The notes under the pieces: generated by a model
Database searches by the model: none
The model's input: the letters and a program-made list of their open reading frames with translations, nothing else
Told to the model about the DNA's origin: nothing
Translations under genes and position numbers: made by a program
Shown: positions 7,544-16,267 of the stretch, one piece after another
How the letters are laid out: every line of letters begins with the position of its first letter
Position numbering within the stretch: the stretch's first letter is position 1
Source: Chryseobacterium indologenes
Lineage (GTDB): Bacteria; Bacteroidota; Bacteroidia; Flavobacteriales; Weeksellaceae
Direction of reading: 5' to 3'
NCBI RefSeq assembly: GCF_001295265.1
Contig: NZ_LJOD01000003.1
Coordinates: forward strand, 186,001 to 250,000
Length of the DNA: 64,000 bases

Positions 7544-8872
7544 ATGAATCATCAACCAATTGAAGGTTTTTCCAAGCTGAGCAAGCAGGGGAAGATCGAC
7601 TGGCTCGTTAATGAATATCTTGAAGGAAACGAGGAATATCAAACTATACTGAAACAATACTGGAACGATAATGCAGATCTTCAGAAACTTCACGAGGAGT
7701 TTTCTGAAAATACGATCTCCAATTTTTATATGCCTTATGGAATTGCTCCGAACTTTTTGATCGATGGTAAATTACTTGCCCTGCCCATGGCTGTGGAAGA
7801 AAGTTCAGTGGTGGCTGCTGCTTCTAAAGCCGCAAAATTCTGGATTGATAAAGGCGGTTTTAAAACAACCATTATCAACAACGAAAAATTAGGACACACT
7901 CATTTTGTATTCAATGTAGAGCCTCATAAGCTGCTTCATTTTTTTAATTTCAGCTTAAAGAAAAAATTATTTGAAGCTACGGAAGATATTACGGCAAACA
8001 TGAGAAAACGTGGCGGCGGTATTTTAGATATTAAACTGGTGGATAAAACAGCAGAAATGCCTAATTATTATCAGCTTAAGGCAAGTTTTGATACGGTAGA
8101 TTCCATGGGAGCGAACTTTATCAACTCCTGTCTGGAGCAATTTGGAAAAACGCTGAGACAGGAAGTCGCAGTAAGCGAAGACTTCACCAAAGAAGAAAAG
8201 GACTCTCTTCAGATCGTGATGAATATTCTTTCCAATTTCACCCCGGACTGTCTGGTAAGGGCTGAGGTCTCCTGCAAAATTGAAGATTTAAAAGATGACA
8301 GTGGAATCTCACCGGAAGAGTTTGCTTCAAAATTCAAGCAGGCTGTTACCATTGCAGAAATAGAACCCTTCCGTGCAACAACCCATAACAAAGGGGTTAT
8401 GAACGGAGTGGATGCGGTAGTGATTGCCACAGGAAATGACTTCAGGGCCACGGAAGCCTGTGCTCATGCTTATGCCGCAAGAGACGGGCAGTACAGATCG
8501 CTCACCCATTGTACAACTGATAACGGGATTTTCAGATTCTGGATTGATCTTCCGATTTCTGTAGGCGTTGTGGGCGGATTGACCAACCTTCACCCGTTGG
8601 TAAAATTCTCTTTAGCACTTCTGGGAAAACCTTCTGCTCAGGAATTAATGAGCATTCTGGCTGTTTCCGGACTGGCACAGAATTTCGGAGCGCTTCGCTC
8701 ATTAGTAACCACCGGAATTCAGAAAGGACATATGAAAATGCATCTTCTGAATATATTGAATCAGTTGGGAGCTACTGAAGAAGAAAAACAACATTTTGTA
8801 ACATATTTTAAAGATAAAACAGTAAGCCACCACGAAGTGATCAATGAGTTTAACCGGATGAGAGCACAGTAA
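7544..8872 (+). CDS. mvaA: Hydroxymethylglutaryl-CoA reductase (class II type)
   Basis: 442 residues. HMG-CoA reductase makes mevalonate from HMG-CoA; Flavobacteriia build isoprenoids by the mevalonate route. Motifs: AVEESSVVAAASKAAKFW with catalytic Glu85, DSMGANFIN, NKGVMNGVDAVVIATGND, DGQYRSLTH, and GHMKMH with the C-terminal catalytic His. Length and the short N-terminus fit bacterial class II enzymes. The other pathway genes are not in the window. Its stop codon overlaps the next start (TAATG), beginning a tight five-gene run up to 11780. Confidence 0.92.
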   Translation: MNHQPIEGFSKLSKQGKIDWLVNEYLEGNEEYQTILKQYWNDNADLQKLHEEFSENTISNFYMPYGIAPNFLIDGKLLALPMAVEESSVVAAASKAAKFWIDKGGFKTTIINNEKLGHTHFVFNVEPHKLLHFFNFSLKKKLFEATEDITANMRKRGGGILDIKLVDKTAEMPNYYQLKASFDTVDSMGANFINSCLEQFGKTLRQEVAVSEDFTKEEKDSLQIVMNILSNFTPDCLVRAEVSCKIEDLKDDSGISPEEFASKFKQAVTIAEIEPFRATTHNKGVMNGVDAVVIATGNDFRATEACAHAYAARDGQYRSLTHCTTDNGIFRFWIDLPISVGVVGGLTNLHPLVKFSLALLGKPSAQELMSILAVSGLAQNFGALRSLVTTGIQKGHMKMHLLNILNQLGATEEEKQHFVTYFKDKTVSHHEVINEFNRMRAQ

Positions 8873-9039
8873 TGGGGCAGCTCATTATTCCCATATTGTT
8901 GATTGTACTCGGAGCTTTTCTGAGAAAAATGTCGTGGGAAAGCCTGATTGAACCCAAAAAGGTTTCCAATGTATTAATCATATTGGGAATTTCCAGCCTG
9001 GTAAAAGGAATTTTTTTATACTACGTAAAAGCAGAATAA
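8872..9039 (+). CDS. Small two-segment membrane protein of 55 residues
   Basis: ATG 8872 overlaps the mvaA stop (TAATG) and the stop (9037-9039) overlaps the next start (again TAATG), so it is wedged between two genes by translational coupling, strong support for being real. The product has two hydrophobic segments, about 4-16 (LIIPILLIVLGAF) and 34-51 (NVLIILGISSLVKGIFLY), around a short charged loop RKMSWESLIEPKK. This predicts a small hairpin inner-membrane protein. No family recognised; function unknown. Confidence 0.75.
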   Translation: MGQLIIPILLIVLGAFLRKMSWESLIEPKKVSNVLIILGISSLVKGIFLYYVKAE

Positions 9040-10112
9040 TGAAAGCAACCTTATTGTTATGTGTACTGATCTCAGTTTTAAGTTTTTCACAACAGAAGAA
9101 TGTGAAAATATCCAATCTGCAGCCCGCTTCCGAAAACCGATATTTCCCTTTGGTTTCCTATACGGATAAACCGGCAGTAGCCCAAAAGATCAATACACTT
9201 TTGCAGGTTGACCAGCTGGAATATGTGCCCGGGGTGGGAGGAAATCCTTTTGCTCTGGTTTCTGGAGGGGAAAATGCGAACTATGTTCTTTTTTACAACT
9301 GGGAGAAAATGGATACCCCGAAAAATATTCTGAGTATCGCAATGGAAGGAGAGACTTCAGGGGCCTACCCGGAAAGTTTTTATCTCTGGAAAAATTTTGA
9401 TCTGCGAACAGGGAATCTGATTAATGCCCGGGACCTGTTCAGACCGGATGCTGTTAAAACAATAGAAAGCTTAATTCAGAAAAGAGTAAGGAAAGAGATT
9501 AATGATTTTATTATCCGCTTAAAAGCCGAGCCTGAGCAGACCGATGAAATTCTGAGTCAGATAGGCCTGTATGAAGGATGTTATACAGATTATACATTGG
9601 CTGGTATCGGGTATTATTTCAAAACAGACAAGATAAAATTTATTACAGAAAGATGCTCCAATCATGCGATGAGGGCACTGGATGAGCTTGCTGAACATGT
9701 TATTGAATTTTCTTACAAAGATCTGGATAAATATCTGAGCCCTTATGCTAAAAGTTTACTGAACGGATCCGACGTTGTGGAAAAAACAAGTCTGCAAAAT
9801 AAGCTGTATAAAGGAAAAATTGATGGGAAATACCCAATAACCGTTTTGATTAAAGAGGTTTATGGTAATAAAAACGAAAGTTCCGTTGCAGCAGTATATT
9901 GGTATGATAAAAATAAAAAACTGATCGAATGGCACGGAAAGCTGAAAGACAACCATATCTCACTTACTGAAAATGATTATTATAGTGAGGAAACAAGACA
10001 ATGGATGCTGAAAGGTTTTGTGGAAGCAGACATAAAAGGAAATGAGATCTCAGGAACCTGGCAGGATTATAAAACAAAAAAATATTTAACCCTAGAATTA
10101 GAAGAATTATAA
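9039..10112 (+). CDS. Secreted protein of unknown function
   Basis: 357 residues with a clear signal peptide (MKATLLLCVLISVLSFSQQ). There is no lipobox Cys and no T9SS tail, so a periplasmic protein is likely. A few sequence features recall DUF3298/RsiV-like domains (a beta-rich body, FYLWKNFDLRTGNLINARDLF, a pair of Cys in EGCYTDY and ERCSNH), but the match is not firm. The C-terminal 100 residues are beta-rich with GTWQDYKTKKYL. Third gene of the mvaA run, starting on the previous stop and followed by one base before the DUF423 gene. Function unknown. Confidence 0.7.
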   Translation: MKATLLLCVLISVLSFSQQKNVKISNLQPASENRYFPLVSYTDKPAVAQKINTLLQVDQLEYVPGVGGNPFALVSGGENANYVLFYNWEKMDTPKNILSIAMEGETSGAYPESFYLWKNFDLRTGNLINARDLFRPDAVKTIESLIQKRVRKEINDFIIRLKAEPEQTDEILSQIGLYEGCYTDYTLAGIGYYFKTDKIKFITERCSNHAMRALDELAEHVIEFSYKDLDKYLSPYAKSLLNGSDVVEKTSLQNKLYKGKIDGKYPITVLIKEVYGNKNESSVAAVYWYDKNKKLIEWHGKLKDNHISLTENDYYSEETRQWMLKGFVEADIKGNEISGTWQDYKTKKYLTLELEEL

Positions 10113-10113
10113 A

Positions 10114-10500
10114 ATGAAAACAGTTACCTTAGTTTTTGGAGCAGTCTATGGAATGCTTTCAGTGATCCTTGGAGCATTCGGAGCACACGCCTTAAAGAAA
10201 ATATTATCTGTGGAAAGACTGGAAAGTTTTGAAACAGGAGTAAGATACCAGATGTATGCCGCGTTCTTTCTGCTGATTATCGGATATATCCTGAAATTTG
10301 AAACTTCTTCCGAAAAATGGACCTCCATTCTGATGATTGCCGGAACATTTTTATTTTCAGTAAGCATCTATTTCCTGAGTTTACAGGATTATTTAGGAGC
10401 AAATCTGAAGTTTTTAGGTCCCATTACACCACTTGGAGGGCTGCTGATGATCTTAAGCTGGGGAATGCTGATTCTTTATTTCGCCAAAAATAAAATCTAA
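10114..10500 (+). CDS. DUF423 (YgdD-like) integral membrane protein
   Basis: 128 residues with four hydrophobic segments. The family signature is plain: GAFGAHALKK near residue 25, FETGVRYQMYAAFFLL near 45 and LGPITPLGGLLMILSW near 105. DUF423 proteins are small inner-membrane proteins found across bacteria with no settled function. It sits one base after the previous gene and two before the ClC gene, as part of the mvaA operon. Confidence 0.92.
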   Translation: MKTVTLVFGAVYGMLSVILGAFGAHALKKILSVERLESFETGVRYQMYAAFFLLIIGYILKFETSSEKWTSILMIAGTFLFSVSIYFLSLQDYLGANLKFLGPITPLGGLLMILSWGMLILYFAKNKI

Positions 10501-10502
10501 AA

Positions 10503-11780
10503 ATGAAGATCAATAGAAGAAGACGTTTAATACGAACATTCAATCTTCTGGATCAGCCTATAAGATTTAATCCTTTTGTATTCAGCCGTACTTTCTTTAT
10601 GTGGGCTTTTACGGGGTTGGTAGGTGGTATTATTGCCGGACTTTACTGGATTGTTTTAGAACACTTTACCGAGTTTTTAGCTGGGTTCCAGGGCTGGCTT
10701 GTTATTCCCACAATGGCGCTCTGCGGTCTTCTGGCCGGGCTGGTCATTCATTTTATCGGAGATCCCGGAGAAATTCACCTGATTGTTAATAACATAAGGT
10801 TCAATAAAGGGAAATTAGACCCAAAGAATAATCCATCCATGATCCTTTCCTCACTCTTTTGTGTTGCATCAGGAGGAAGCCTCGGACCGGAAGCCCCTTT
10901 GGTACAGGTTACCGGTTCTACGGGAACGTGGCTGGGGAAAATTTTCAGATTAAAAGGAGAGGAGCTGCGCTCATTGAGTATTGCCGGGATGGCTTCAGGA
11001 TTTACAGCCCTGTTTGGTGCTCCGCTTGGCGGAAGTCTTTTTTCCCTTGAAATTTTGCACCATAAACACGCTGTAGAATATTACAAAGCCATTATTCCTG
11101 CATTGGTAGCCAGCTGTTTCAGCTACCTGATGTTTGCTCTCATCATTCATCTGGGAATCGGGGCAGCGTGGAATCTGAAGGCTTACCATTATACCGGAGT
11201 ATATGATTTTCTGTATGCTTCCTTATTTGGAATAGTGGCCACAGCCTTTGGATGGATCTTTATTTTCGTGGTTAAGTTTTTCAAGAAGGTTTTCGAATAC
11301 AGAAAATTTCCGATATATGTTAAGACCCTGGCAGGAGGAATCATTTTAGGAATTATTGCTTACTGTTTTCCTCTTACAAGATATTTCGGACATAATGAGA
11401 TTAATCAGCTAATCAACGGAAATTTTGCCCTGAATTTTCTGATCATTATTCTGGTTTTTAAAATACTTGCCATTGCCATTACTGTAACATCAGGATGGAG
11501 AGGCGGTTTTATTATTCCGCTGTTCTTTGTAGGAACAACATTAGGATTAATTATTCACCACCTGTTTCCGAATGTAGATACCACTTTAGCCATAGTAAGC
11601 TGTATGGCTGCGATTAACGCATGCGTAACCAGAACGCCCATGAGTACAACCATTATTTTGGGAACCCTGACCGGATTTACCTATTTTGTACCCATACTTT
11701 TCGCAAGCCTTACGGGATATTTCCTGGCTCCGAAAATTCCGTTTATCGGATCACAATCAGAAAAACTATCGGAAGAATAA
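10503..11780 (+). CDS. ClC-family chloride channel / H+-Cl- antiporter
   Basis: 425 residues, about ten hydrophobic helices. The ClC filter motif is GSLGPEAPLVQ (125-135), aligning with GREGPTVQ, with the gating Glu conserved as Glu130. Further family text: GMASGFTALFGAPLGGSLFSLE and SGWRGGFIIPLFFVGTTLG, and NACVTRTPMSTTI near the C-terminus. No cytosolic CBS domains are present. The pair GDPGEIHLI, and PKNNPSM before the filter, place it in the bacterial 'voltage-gated chloride channel' group. Last gene of the operon begun by mvaA. Whether it transports chloride or fluoride cannot be settled by eye. Confidence 0.9.
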   Translation: MKINRRRRLIRTFNLLDQPIRFNPFVFSRTFFMWAFTGLVGGIIAGLYWIVLEHFTEFLAGFQGWLVIPTMALCGLLAGLVIHFIGDPGEIHLIVNNIRFNKGKLDPKNNPSMILSSLFCVASGGSLGPEAPLVQVTGSTGTWLGKIFRLKGEELRSLSIAGMASGFTALFGAPLGGSLFSLEILHHKHAVEYYKAIIPALVASCFSYLMFALIIHLGIGAAWNLKAYHYTGVYDFLYASLFGIVATAFGWIFIFVVKFFKKVFEYRKFPIYVKTLAGGIILGIIAYCFPLTRYFGHNEINQLINGNFALNFLIIILVFKILAIAITVTSGWRGGFIIPLFFVGTTLGLIIHHLFPNVDTTLAIVSCMAAINACVTRTPMSTTIILGTLTGFTYFVPILFASLTGYFLAPKIPFIGSQSEKLSEE

Positions 11781-11842
11781 TGTTTTTTAGAGGATATGTT
11801 AAAAATCAAGTCGGATGTACTTTAATTTTTGAATGAAGAATC

Positions 11843-11872
11843 TTGAACTTCCGTCTCTTTTTAGTAAATTTG
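11843..11872 (+). promoter_or_regulatory. Promoter of sucC
   Basis: TTG (11843-11845), exactly 19 bases, then TAAATTTG (11865-11872), a perfect TANNTTTG box. It lies 38 bases before the ATG. Confidence 0.65.
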
Positions 11873-11910
11873 TCAACCTTTAAATTTTAAAATAAAATAA
11901 TAAAAATAAT

Positions 11911-13101
11911 ATGAATCTTCACGAGTATCAATCAAAAGAGATTTTATCAAAGTACGGAGTAGCTATCCAACGTGGTTTCGTTGCAAACAATGTAGATGAA
12001 GCTGTAGCTGCTGCAGAAAAACTAACTGCTGAAACCGGAGCTCAGGGCTGGGTTGTAAAAGCACAGATTCACGCAGGTGGTCGTGGTAAAGGTGGTGGTG
12101 TAAAGTTCTCTCCAAACATGGACAAGTTGAAAGAAAACGCTCAGAACATCATCGGAATGCAGCTTATTACTCCTCAGACTTCTGCTGAAGGTAAAAAAGT
12201 AAATTCTGTTTTGATTGCAGAGGATGTATATTATCCAGGTGAGACAGAAACTAAAGAATTTTATGTTTCTATTCTTTTAGACAGAGCTGAAGGAAAAAAT
12301 ACAATCGTATATTCTACAGAAGGAGGAATGGATATTGAGCATGTTGCTGAAGTAACGCCTCACTTAATCCACAAAGAAATCATTGATCCTGCTTTAGGTC
12401 TTCAGGGATTCCAGGCTAGAAAAATTGCTTTCAACCTTGGGCTTGAAGGAAATGCTTTCAAAGAATTTGTAAAATTCATCGGTTCTCTTTACAATGCTTA
12501 TACCGGAATTGATGCTTCTCTTTTTGAGATCAACCCTGTATTAAAAACTTCTGATAACAAGATTATCGCTGTAGACGCTAAAGTAACTTTAGATGACAAC
12601 TCATTATTCCGTCACAAAGATTTAGCTGAATTAAGAGATACAAGAGAAGAAGATCCAATGGATGTTGAAGCTGGTGAAGCTGGTCTTAACTTCGTAAAAC
12701 TGGATGGTAACGTTGCCTGTATGGTAAACGGTGCCGGTCTTGCAATGGCTACCATGGATATCATCAAATTATCAGGAGGTAATCCTGCTAACTTCCTTGA
12801 CGTAGGTGGTACTGCTGATGCTCAGAGAGTACAGACTGCTTTCGGAATCATCTTAAGAGATCCGAACGTAAAAGCAATTCTGATCAACATCTTCGGAGGT
12901 ATTGTAAGATGTGACAGAGTAGCTCAGGGGGTTGTAGATGCTTACAAAGCTATGGGTAGCCTTCCGGTTCCATTAATCGTAAGACTACAGGGAACTAATG
13001 CTGTAGAAGCTAAAAAACTAATTGATGAGTCTGGTCTTCCGGTTCACTCTGCAATTACTTTAGAAGAAGCTGCAAACAAAGTAAAAGAAGTTTTAGCATA
13101 A
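11911..13101 (+). CDS. sucC: Succinate-CoA ligase (ADP-forming), beta subunit
   Basis: 396 residues, the standard SucC length, starting MNLHEYQSKEILSKYGV. SucC binds nucleotide and, with SucD, makes succinate and ATP from succinyl-CoA in the TCA cycle. The ATP-grasp region shows AQIHAGGRGKGGGV, and the C-terminal CoA-ligase domain shows LDVGGTADAQRVQTAF, NIFGGIVRCDRVA and RLQGTNAVEAKKLIDESG. sucD is not adjacent: the gene stands alone between a good promoter and a terminator. This is common in Bacteroidota. Codon use is strongly biased, with many GCT/GGT codons, as for a highly expressed gene. Confidence 0.96.
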   Translation: MNLHEYQSKEILSKYGVAIQRGFVANNVDEAVAAAEKLTAETGAQGWVVKAQIHAGGRGKGGGVKFSPNMDKLKENAQNIIGMQLITPQTSAEGKKVNSVLIAEDVYYPGETETKEFYVSILLDRAEGKNTIVYSTEGGMDIEHVAEVTPHLIHKEIIDPALGLQGFQARKIAFNLGLEGNAFKEFVKFIGSLYNAYTGIDASLFEINPVLKTSDNKIIAVDAKVTLDDNSLFRHKDLAELRDTREEDPMDVEAGEAGLNFVKLDGNVACMVNGAGLAMATMDIIKLSGGNPANFLDVGGTADAQRVQTAFGIILRDPNVKAILINIFGGIVRCDRVAQGVVDAYKAMGSLPVPLIVRLQGTNAVEAKKLIDESGLPVHSAITLEEAANKVKEVLA

Positions 13102-13124
13102 TCTAAAATTTTTAAATAAATAAG

Positions 13125-13159
13125 AAAACCGTTTCACTTACTTGTGGAACGGTTTTTTT
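13125..13159 (+). terminator. Intrinsic terminator of sucC
   Basis: AAAACCGTTTCAC, loop TTACTT, GTGGAACGGTTTT, followed by more T. It lies between sucC and the convergent mscS-type gene and could serve both. Confidence 0.85.
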
Positions 13160-13196
13160 GTTCTAAAACATCTGTGTGACATTCAGGAAGTAAAAA

Positions 13197-14081
13197 TTAT
13201 TTATCCTGACTTTCCGGCAGACTATTTTCTCCGGAGGTAATGCTGATGCTTGTAGGTGTTACCAGCTGAATTTTATCCGCATCAAAACGTTCTTTGATAT
13301 TCAGATAAGCTTTGCTTCTTACCTGTGCCAGATTGGCTCCTACTTTTATCCAGAATTTAACCTGAAGATTGAATGAGCCCTGCTTAAGATCTGTAAAAAT
13401 CACTTCTGCGGTATCCAGCTTATCAACATTATCCAGATTTTTTACCACATCAAGAAGGCCCTTCTGGGCTTTGCTGATATCTTCATCAGCCGGAATCTCA
13501 AAATTTAAAATAATTCTGCGCTGTGGCGAGGCGGTAATATTATAGAATGGGGCATTAAATACAACCTGATTGGGAATATAAGCTTTCTTTCCATCATCCG
13601 TAAGAATTTTTGTTGTTAAAAAGCCAATCTCCTGAACCGTTCCCGAATGAGCCCCGATAGTAATATAATCTCCAACTTTAAAAGCTTTGTCAATACCGAT
13701 AAGCGCACCTGAAAAGATACTTGATACAAGATCTTTCAACGCTACCCCTGCAATTACCCCTGCTACCCCTAAACTTCCGATAAATTTCCAAAGGAAGCCG
13801 CTGAAGCCCATAATTTCAAGGGAAATAAAGGTTCCCATCAGCATAATCAGAAACCTGAATACACTGATAAGTGTTACCAGGGAACTTTCCTTTTGGCTTT
13901 TAGGAAAAAATTTATGAAATAATTTTACGGCAATCTGGCTTAAATATTTACTGGTAATAAGAAAAAAAGTAAATACCAGAATTCCGACAATCAGTTTCGG
14001 GGTAAGTTCGGCGAATGTTATATACCAGTTTTCCAATACCTTGTAAACCATCTCTACATAACTGAGCCCTGTTTTCTCCAT
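13197..14081 (-). CDS. MscS-family small-conductance mechanosensitive channel
   Basis: 294 residues. Three N-terminal hydrophobic helices (about 25-115), the pore helix rich in Gly/Ala (GSLGVAGVIAGVALKDLVSSIFSGALIG), then the MscS beta domain (KVGDYITIGAHSGTVQEIGFLTTKILTDDGKKAYIPNQ, quoted in parts) and an alpha/beta C-terminal domain. This is the plain MscS layout in the inner membrane, releasing solutes on osmotic downshock. Single gene, convergent to sucC and divergent from the peroxiredoxin at 14180. Confidence 0.93.
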   Translation of the reverse strand: MEKTGLSYVEMVYKVLENWYITFAELTPKLIVGILVFTFFLITSKYLSQIAVKLFHKFFPKSQKESSLVTLISVFRFLIMLMGTFISLEIMGFSGFLWKFIGSLGVAGVIAGVALKDLVSSIFSGALIGIDKAFKVGDYITIGAHSGTVQEIGFLTTKILTDDGKKAYIPNQVVFNAPFYNITASPQRRIILNFEIPADEDISKAQKGLLDVVKNLDNVDKLDTAEVIFTDLKQGSFNLQVKFWIKVGANLAQVRSKAYLNIKERFDADKIQLVTPTSISITSGENSLPESQDK

Positions 14082-14126
14082 GAATGAATTTTTTTTAATA
14101 AATATAGATAAATTTTCAACAAAAAT

Positions 14127-14157
14127 TTTGCCAGTTTCTAAAAGTCTACTAAATTTG
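14127..14157 (+). promoter_or_regulatory. Consensus Bacteroidota promoter of the peroxiredoxin gene
   Basis: TTTG (14127-14130), exactly 19 bases, TAAATTTG (14150-14157): a full match to TTTG-N19-TANNTTTG. The ATG follows 22 bases later. Confidence 0.75.
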
Positions 14158-14179
14158 TAGACTAATAAAACGGAATATT

Positions 14180-14815
14180 ATGTCAATTAAACTAGGAGAT
14201 ACAGCACCGGACTTTCAGGCAGAGACCTCATCAGGAGATATTAATTTTCATGAATTCTTAGGAAATTCCTGGGGAATTCTATTTTCCCATCCAGCCGATT
14301 ATACGCCGGTATGCACTACTGAACTGGGGTATACTTCAAAACTGCAATCTGAATTTGAGAAAAGAGGAACAAAAGTAATTGCCTTAAGTGTAGATGGGGT
14401 AGAAGATCATCAGAACTGGATCAAAGACATTAATGAAACGCAGAATACGGAAGTACAGTTTCCTATTATAGCTGATAAAGACCGAAAGATTTCTGAACTC
14501 TATGATTTTATTCATCCCAATGCTTCAGCTACGGCTACGGTGCGCTCCCTGCTCATTATTGATCCGGATAAAAAAGTAAGGCTGATTATTACCTATCCTG
14601 CTTCTACAGGCAGAAACTTTAACGAAATCATCAGAGTGCTGGACTCCCTGCAGCTGGTTGATTCCCATAAAATAGCAACTCCAGTCAACTGGAAAAATGG
14701 AGATGATGTAATTGTACCACCTGCAATTTCTACAGAGGATGCTCGAAAAATATTTCCGAAAGGTGTGACAGAAATCAAGCCGTATCTGAGATATACACCC
14801 CAGCCGAATACATGA
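14180..14815 (+). CDS. 1-Cys peroxiredoxin (Prx6 type)
   Basis: 211 residues. The active-site motif is ADYTPVCTTE, with peroxidatic Cys45; no resolving Cys is seen elsewhere, and the long C-terminal domain (IATPVNWKNGDDVIVPPAI, then KGVTEIKPYLRYTPQP) is that of Prx6-type enzymes. It reduces H2O2 and organic peroxides in the cytosol. A strong promoter and a strong terminator frame it as a single, probably well-expressed gene. It is unrelated in subtype to the CxxC redoxin at 3444. Confidence 0.95.
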   Translation: MSIKLGDTAPDFQAETSSGDINFHEFLGNSWGILFSHPADYTPVCTTELGYTSKLQSEFEKRGTKVIALSVDGVEDHQNWIKDINETQNTEVQFPIIADKDRKISELYDFIHPNASATATVRSLLIIDPDKKVRLIITYPASTGRNFNEIIRVLDSLQLVDSHKIATPVNWKNGDDVIVPPAISTEDARKIFPKGVTEIKPYLRYTPQPNT

Positions 14816-14852
14816 TTTATTTGATTTTTTATAGTTTAGTTTTAATTTGTAC

Positions 14853-14894
14853 GAAAGCGCCCCGGGAATATTTCCGGGGCGCTTTCAATTTTTT
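14853..14894. terminator. Strong bidirectional terminator
   Basis: GAAAGCGCCCCGG (14853-14865) and CCGGGGCGCTTTC (14874-14886) form a 13-bp GC-rich stem with T on the plus side (AATTTTTT). It separates the convergent peroxiredoxin and barrel genes. Confidence 0.9.
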
Positions 14895-14913
14895 ATTCGG
14901 TAATGTAAAATGA

Positions 14914-15501
14914 TTATTTTACATCTCTTGCGATATCTTTAGCTTTTGAAGTAGGGATATAAATACTGAATCCTACGTTGAAAGTAATATTTGAATTTAA
15001 ACCTTCGCTGCCAAATCCGGTTTGTCCCTGATATTTAACAAGACCTTCTAATCCGATATTCGGAGTGATAAAGTATGAATAGCCAGGACCTACACCGAAA
15101 TCAAGCCCTGTTGTGGAATTACCGTTTTCAACAGATGACCCTCCGATACCTACGTTTCCTTCAAAGAACCAACGTCCATGATTCAATAAATTGTCTACTC
15201 CTTTTTCACCCGGAGACAGATAATAACGTCCTAATCCTCCTACTGCATAATCAAATCTTGTTGGGCTACCGTTGGTAACTTTACTTATTCCTAAATTAAC
15301 ATATCCTCCAACTGCAACATTATCTTCTATAAAATAAGCACCTTTTGGCTGAAGAGCGATGCTGTAGCCACCACCGGTATTTAATCCGAAATTACTTGTT
15401 AAAAGGCTGCTTCCTACCAGCCAGTTACCTTTTTGAATCTGAGCGTTAGCAGTTGTGGCTAACCCTGCTGCTAATATCCCTGCAAAAATTAGTTTTTTCA
15501 T
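14914..15501 (-). CDS. Outer-membrane beta-barrel protein
   Basis: 195 residues with a signal peptide cut at about residue 20 (MKKLIFAGILAAGLATTANAQ). The rest is alternating, aromatic and Gly-rich beta strands (GGYSIALQPKGAYFIEDNVAVGGYV, quoted in part; GYSYFITPNIGLEGLVKYQG), consistent with an eight-strand OmpA/OmpW-like barrel as found under the OMP_b-brl Pfam clan. There is no peptidoglycan-binding domain and no canonical terminal Phe, and the protein ends DIARDVK. Single gene. Function unknown beyond the fold. Confidence 0.8.
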   Translation of the reverse strand: MKKLIFAGILAAGLATTANAQIQKGNWLVGSSLLTSNFGLNTGGGYSIALQPKGAYFIEDNVAVGGYVNLGISKVTNGSPTRFDYAVGGLGRYYLSPGEKGVDNLLNHGRWFFEGNVGIGGSSVENGNSTTGLDFGVGPGYSYFITPNIGLEGLVKYQGQTGFGSEGLNSNITFNVGFSIYIPTSKAKDIARDVK

Positions 15502-15661
15502 AATTTATTATTTTAATAATTAAATGTTATCATTTGTAGATTGAAGAAAAAACAATAAATGTGCCAAGATTCTTAATTTTAGATAAAAAGTCAGAATAAG
15601 TGTTAATTTTTGGAGAATGAAAATAGGAATTATTTAGTTAAATTTTTGAAGATTTTATAAT

Positions 15662-16177
15662 TTATATGTACAGCAGAATAATCGAAATAACCAGTCCTGC
15701 AATAGTAAATTTAATTCCTCTTTTGAAGGCTTTGGTTTTAGGATTAAACATCCAGAAGCTGGAAATAACGAAGAAAAATAAAGAGATGCCGAAGAAGGTA
15801 TTCAATGGGGATAAAGGTTCCTTAGACTGTGATTTATGAAGTTTTACCATTTTATCAAGTACAAAAGGAAGCTCTTTTTTAGCATATTTTGCCTTTCCGG
15901 TAGCAGAGTCATACGTTCCCTGTTTGAAATGAAGGATAGTACCTTCCGTTTTTTCCACTTCCAGTCCTTTAATCTTTAATTCTTTTCCCAACTCCTTTTC
16001 TGAAAGGTTAACCGCCACGGTCTTATCATACTTTTTCTCCTTTTTCAGAAAATCAGTATCCCTGTAAACGAGCAGTACACCACTCACCGCATAAACTGCC
16101 ATAATTCCGGCAAGGAAATATCCCAGATACCGGTGGGTAATTCTCATGAAACTTCTCGTGTCTTTGATCTTGTCCAT
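15662..16177 (-). CDS. PepSY-type inner-membrane protein next to the siderophore receptor
   Basis: 171 residues. The N-terminus RSFMRITHRYLGYFLAGIMAVYAVSGV is the start typical of PepSY-associated transmembrane proteins (conserved His in the first helix). A periplasmic stretch (40-125) precedes two hydrophobic helices (about 126-145 and 153-171). It is shorter than the usual four-helix PepSY_TM ferric reductase-like proteins. It lies 90 bases downstream of the TonB receptor on the same strand, so a role in reducing or handling iron after siderophore uptake is likely; this is inferred from context. Confidence 0.75.
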   Translation of the reverse strand: MDKIKDTRSFMRITHRYLGYFLAGIMAVYAVSGVLLVYRDTDFLKKEKKYDKTVAVNLSEKELGKELKIKGLEVEKTEGTILHFKQGTYDSATGKAKYAKKELPFVLDKMVKLHKSQSKEPLSPLNTFFGISLFFFVISSFWMFNPKTKAFKRGIKFTIAGLVISIILLYI

Positions 16178-16267
16178 ATCGTCTTATTTGTTTTTAAATT
16201 CAAAAAGCGGAAACTGCAAAAATGCAATTTCCACTTTGATGGGGTAATTATTATAATTATTTAATTT

